Shown here: positions 61,201 to 64,000 of the stretch, piece by piece
Layout: each line of letters starts with the position of its first letter
Position numbering within the stretch: the first letter of the stretch is position 1
Origin: Straminergon stramineum
Lineage: Eukaryota > Streptophyta > Bryopsida > Hypnales > Calliergonaceae
Reading direction: 5' to 3'
Length of the DNA: 64,000 bases
NCBI GenBank assembly: GCA_963920665.1
Contig: OY987269.1
Location: 20,090,501 to 20,154,500, forward strand
Made by a program: the position numbers and the translations under genes
The notes under the pieces: model-generated
Told to the model about the DNA's origin: nothing
The model's database searches: none
Seen by the model: the letters and a program-made list of their open reading frames with translations, nothing else

Positions 61201-63549
61201 GTTCGGTTGCTGCAGAAAAGGAATAGTATCGTAGAAGATGAGAAGCAGTTTCCAACGCGATACCTACGAAGGCTTAACGCTGGATGGAATCTATGATGGT
61301 TCTACGCGAAGAATAGAAGTGAACGTACTGAGCAAGTCCAGAATGAATCAAAGGCAGCATAAAAAGAACGATATTCCATAGAAGACGCAGAGCAATTGGT
61401 TAGCACGAGTGAAAACTGAGTACCTGTGGTTCATCTTGCGAGAACCACGCGCCGAACACCTCGTAGAGTTTCTTCGCAAGCTATCCTTGCTGGTGCATCC
61501 TTCGAAGCTCTTTCGTTGCGCGGTGCGGATCCTTCAGCAATTCGGGCTCGATCATTGTAGCACTCTCGTATATGAGGAGTGCCGCTCCCGTCCATTGGAT
61601 AAACCGTGGCTTCGTTCGGAGACCAGCGTCCCGCTCTAATGTGAAAGTATCGACCTTCGCCCGTGCCTCCGCCTCCACGACGGTTCTTTTCTTTGGGTGG
61701 TCCTTCGGGGTGTTCTAGGGGACGACGATTCTCTTCTTCGGCGGGTCCTTCGGGGTGTTCTGCGGGACTACGGTTCTCTTCTTCGACGGGTCCTTCGGGA
61801 TGTTCTCCGGGACGACGGTTCTCTTCTTCGGCGCGTCTTGCGGGATGTTCTGCTGCACGTCCCTTTCACGACCTGTTTTCTTCGTCTTCTTGGACTTCTG
61901 CATTGTCATCGTGTCCGCCGGTATGGGGTCCGCCAATGTGGATTCCTTCCGCCTTACATGTAATGTTTCGGAGCGTCCAATAGGCGCGACAGTCCCGGAT
62001 TCTAGACTAGCTCCTGAGTCCTTCACAGCGTCTCTGGTCAATCGACTACGGGTAGCTCACCTGGTCTCTCCAGCACGCTGCGCAACAGGTTTTCCTGAAA
62101 GAGGCAACTCTCGGACTTCCAATTCCTTTGATGCAGAGGAGGGTTTAGGTTCTGAAGCAGTACCTTCATGTTGTCTTTTGGGGATGAGCTTACCAGAACG
62201 GAGTGGGGTGGTTGATATGTCGACGCTTTACTTCATCTTTTTCTTCTTCCCACTTCGCTCTGGCTCGGGATGGCGGCGCTTTGCCGACTCTTCCATGTGA
62301 AGTTGTACCCTTCCTAGGTTCTGCATGATTCTTTGAAGCTCCTTCGAGTCACTTTTTTCCCAGGTAGGATACATCTTCAGGAATTTCGCACCCTTGTAAG
62401 CCAGACACTCACCCGTCATCCGATGCCAGGACAAGCGGTTCTTGTCCTTGCAGACCTGTTTGAAGTAAATGCAATGGAACGGTGCCCGGCCGGTAGCAGT
62501 TTTGTCGTCGCCCTTTTTCTTGCCGGTAACGTGAGCTTCGTACGCCAGTCGCTCGTATTCGGGTTCTGTGTAGAGGCAGTGAACTCGCTTGCGACTGTGC
62601 ATCATCGTGTTCTTCACTAGGTGTAGATTCCGCTTATCCCCGACTTTGTACTGCAGGAAGTAGTCAGTTTAGGACGTTAGGAACTTTAGGAGAGTCTGAA
62701 ACAGAGGAAGCGGGTTGGATTCGAGAGTTATGATACAATGATGGAAGTTCATAGAACAACGGAGGTGTGCCTTAGGACCTGAAACCGACAGGAAGAGAAT
62801 CCTAAATTTAATTGAAGCATTGGAAGACGACAACAGAACTGAGAGGCCTAAATCCCTAAACCCTAAACCGACATAGCTGACATAGCGTGCACAACCCAGG
62901 TAATCTCTATTCTTTTACGTGATTTGTTTAGGGGACAGTCCTGCCATGCTATAGGACGTAGACGTGAGAGATGTGCAAGTTGCACCAAATGAAAAATGAA
63001 GAAAAGAAACAAAAGGACATAGAGTAATTGAAGTTCAGTTTGGAACATAGTCAGGATCGATAAGGGGATACAATCGCCTCCTTCTCTTGGAGCGTAGTGA
63101 GCGTATTTTGCAACTCAAAATTCTGTAACGAAAGAAACTGATTTGAAAAAAAAGCACAAAGCAGTACAAGTGTGCAATTTTAGGGTTCACATGGAACGCA
63201 CCTCTTGGAGAACTCCGCTTGAGCAGAATCTGAGGATGTCGATGAAAGTGTCTTGCGTGAGCCATTGTGCCATGTCGGGATCGTCATACGCATAGAAGTG
63301 CCTTCCGTCGCCGTCGTGAAGCTCCAAAACCTGTGGGTACGATTTCTTACCATGCGCGAGCTTCTTCTTCTATTTACCACGCCCCGTGTTCGCTTCCACG
63401 ACCTTCTTCGGTGCGTGGTCAAGAACATCAGTCTCGAACTCCTCGCTAGAATTGTTGGCGTCGCTGTCATCCTCAAGCTCCTCGTCCTTGGTTTCCTCTA
63501 CGTCGGTTGAATCCTCGTATAGTGAGCTGTCCGATACTTCCTGCGCCAT
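58280..63549 (-). pseudogene. Copy B of the Ulp1-like (C48) cysteine protease transposon gene, about eleven in-frame stops
   Basis: Exons read 63549-63202, 62650-61424, 61209-60352, 60214-59469, 59226-58578 and a last exon ending at 58280. The phases are the same as in copy A at 8190-13141. Conserved landmarks are FYAYDDPDM, CLYTEPEYERL...CKDKNRLSWH, RAFDPKYFEDGD, SQDIVLSTQGPV and the Ulp1-like core. That core has His and intact Trp in GGHWSV, Asp in FDSLH, Gln in VPQQD and Cys in ECGYF (58652-58650). In-frame stops lie at about 63370, 62228, 62057, 61715, 61481, 60484, 60352, 59825, 59489, 58656 and 58430. The 58656 stop falls just before the catalytic Cys, where copy A has Trp. A repeated (P/R)KKRTVVP segment at 61.7-61.9 kb is unique to this copy. 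Its MULE neighbour suggests a shared element. Confidence 0.82.
62848..62871. repeat. Short interstitial telomere-like tract
   Basis: CCTAAATCCCTAAACCCTAAACC in an intron of copy B. Confidence 0.6.
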
Positions 63550-63998
63550 GCTTTCACATTCCACGAAACCCCAAACCCTGAACCACTCACACAACGAAAC
63601 AAGTTACGCAACAAGAAGAGGGGTCCCAAAACGGTTAATCCCTAACCGGAAGAAGGTTGACCTTGCACTGAAGAAGGTGCAAACAAGGAGTGCGCCGAAG
63701 CTCACCCTAAACCTTCTCACTCGTCAATCGCAGCGGCCGCCTTGCCACAGTACAAGTGCCTTACCCTAAAACGAAACTGCAACCCCGACACGGACAAAGA
63801 ACGCACAAACGACAACCAATCGTCTTGCACCAAAGCTCTCCCCTCACCCTCACACACCGCCGCAGTACAAGTGACGGAACTTGGTGAAAGAAGGCGAAAA
63901 CGAGAGCAACCCTAAACAATCGTCTGCCCATGAAAAGTGGTGAAACCCTACAGTACAACCCTAACACCCTACACACCTGAACCTTCGGAACAAAATCT
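63550..63998. other. 5' region of copy B, up to terminal Ns
   Basis: GC-balanced sequence with scattered CCCTAAA words and the repeated phrase CAGTACAAGTG (about 63750 and 63862). It probably includes the promoter and left end of the element. The window ends in Ns, so no terminus can be defined. Confidence 0.4.
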
Positions 63999-64000
63999 NN

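Overview
The window looks like nuclear DNA of a green plant or streptophyte alga. It has plant-type (TTTAGGG/CCCTAAA) interstitial telomere-like tracts, one intron-rich conserved plant gene, long AT-rich intergenic DNA and many transposable elements. A charophyte, bryophyte or lycophyte would fit, but I cannot settle the species. There is one assembly gap (7773-7972) and terminal Ns.

Layout. 351-3214 (+) is an apparently intact eight-exon FMP32/CCDC90-type (DUF1640) mitochondrial membrane protein gene, the only clear host gene. 5024-5784 is a Tourist-like MITE. 8190-13141 (+) is a decayed gene for a large protein ending in a Ulp1-like (C48) cysteine protease domain; a second diverged copy lies at 63549-58280 (-). 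Both copies keep the same exon phases and both carry many in-frame stops. 15.1-17.8 kb and 36.1-38.3 kb are G-rich tandem arrays.

The main discovery is an 18,355-bp DNA transposon at 17788-36142. It has 27-bp terminal inverted repeats with one mismatch and is flanked by a TTAA target duplication. It sits inside an 81-bp satellite array, so both ends can be placed to the base. On its minus strand it carries a reading frame with a ParB-like segment and an N4/N6 DNA-methyltransferase-like fold whose catalytic motifs look degenerate, followed by acidic/coiled-coil, FCP1-like phosphatase and disordered segments (25385-18301). On its plus strand it carries an 867-codon DUF7869-like protein (32746-35349) that could be its transposase. 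A degenerate 19-bp palindrome, TATCNTCGANTCGANGATA, recurs about 20 times: in the 5' regions of both genes, in two introns, and once as a perfect copy inside an exon. This suggests a self-encoded DNA-binding or regulatory system.

The right third holds a 1.08-kb non-autonomous Mutator-like element (46573-47650), a MULE transposase with DDE residues and a SWIM-like motif (50602-54060, partly degraded), and Ulp1 copy B in convergent orientation to it. The other stretches are AT-rich DNA with small tandem repeats and no gene that I can recognise.
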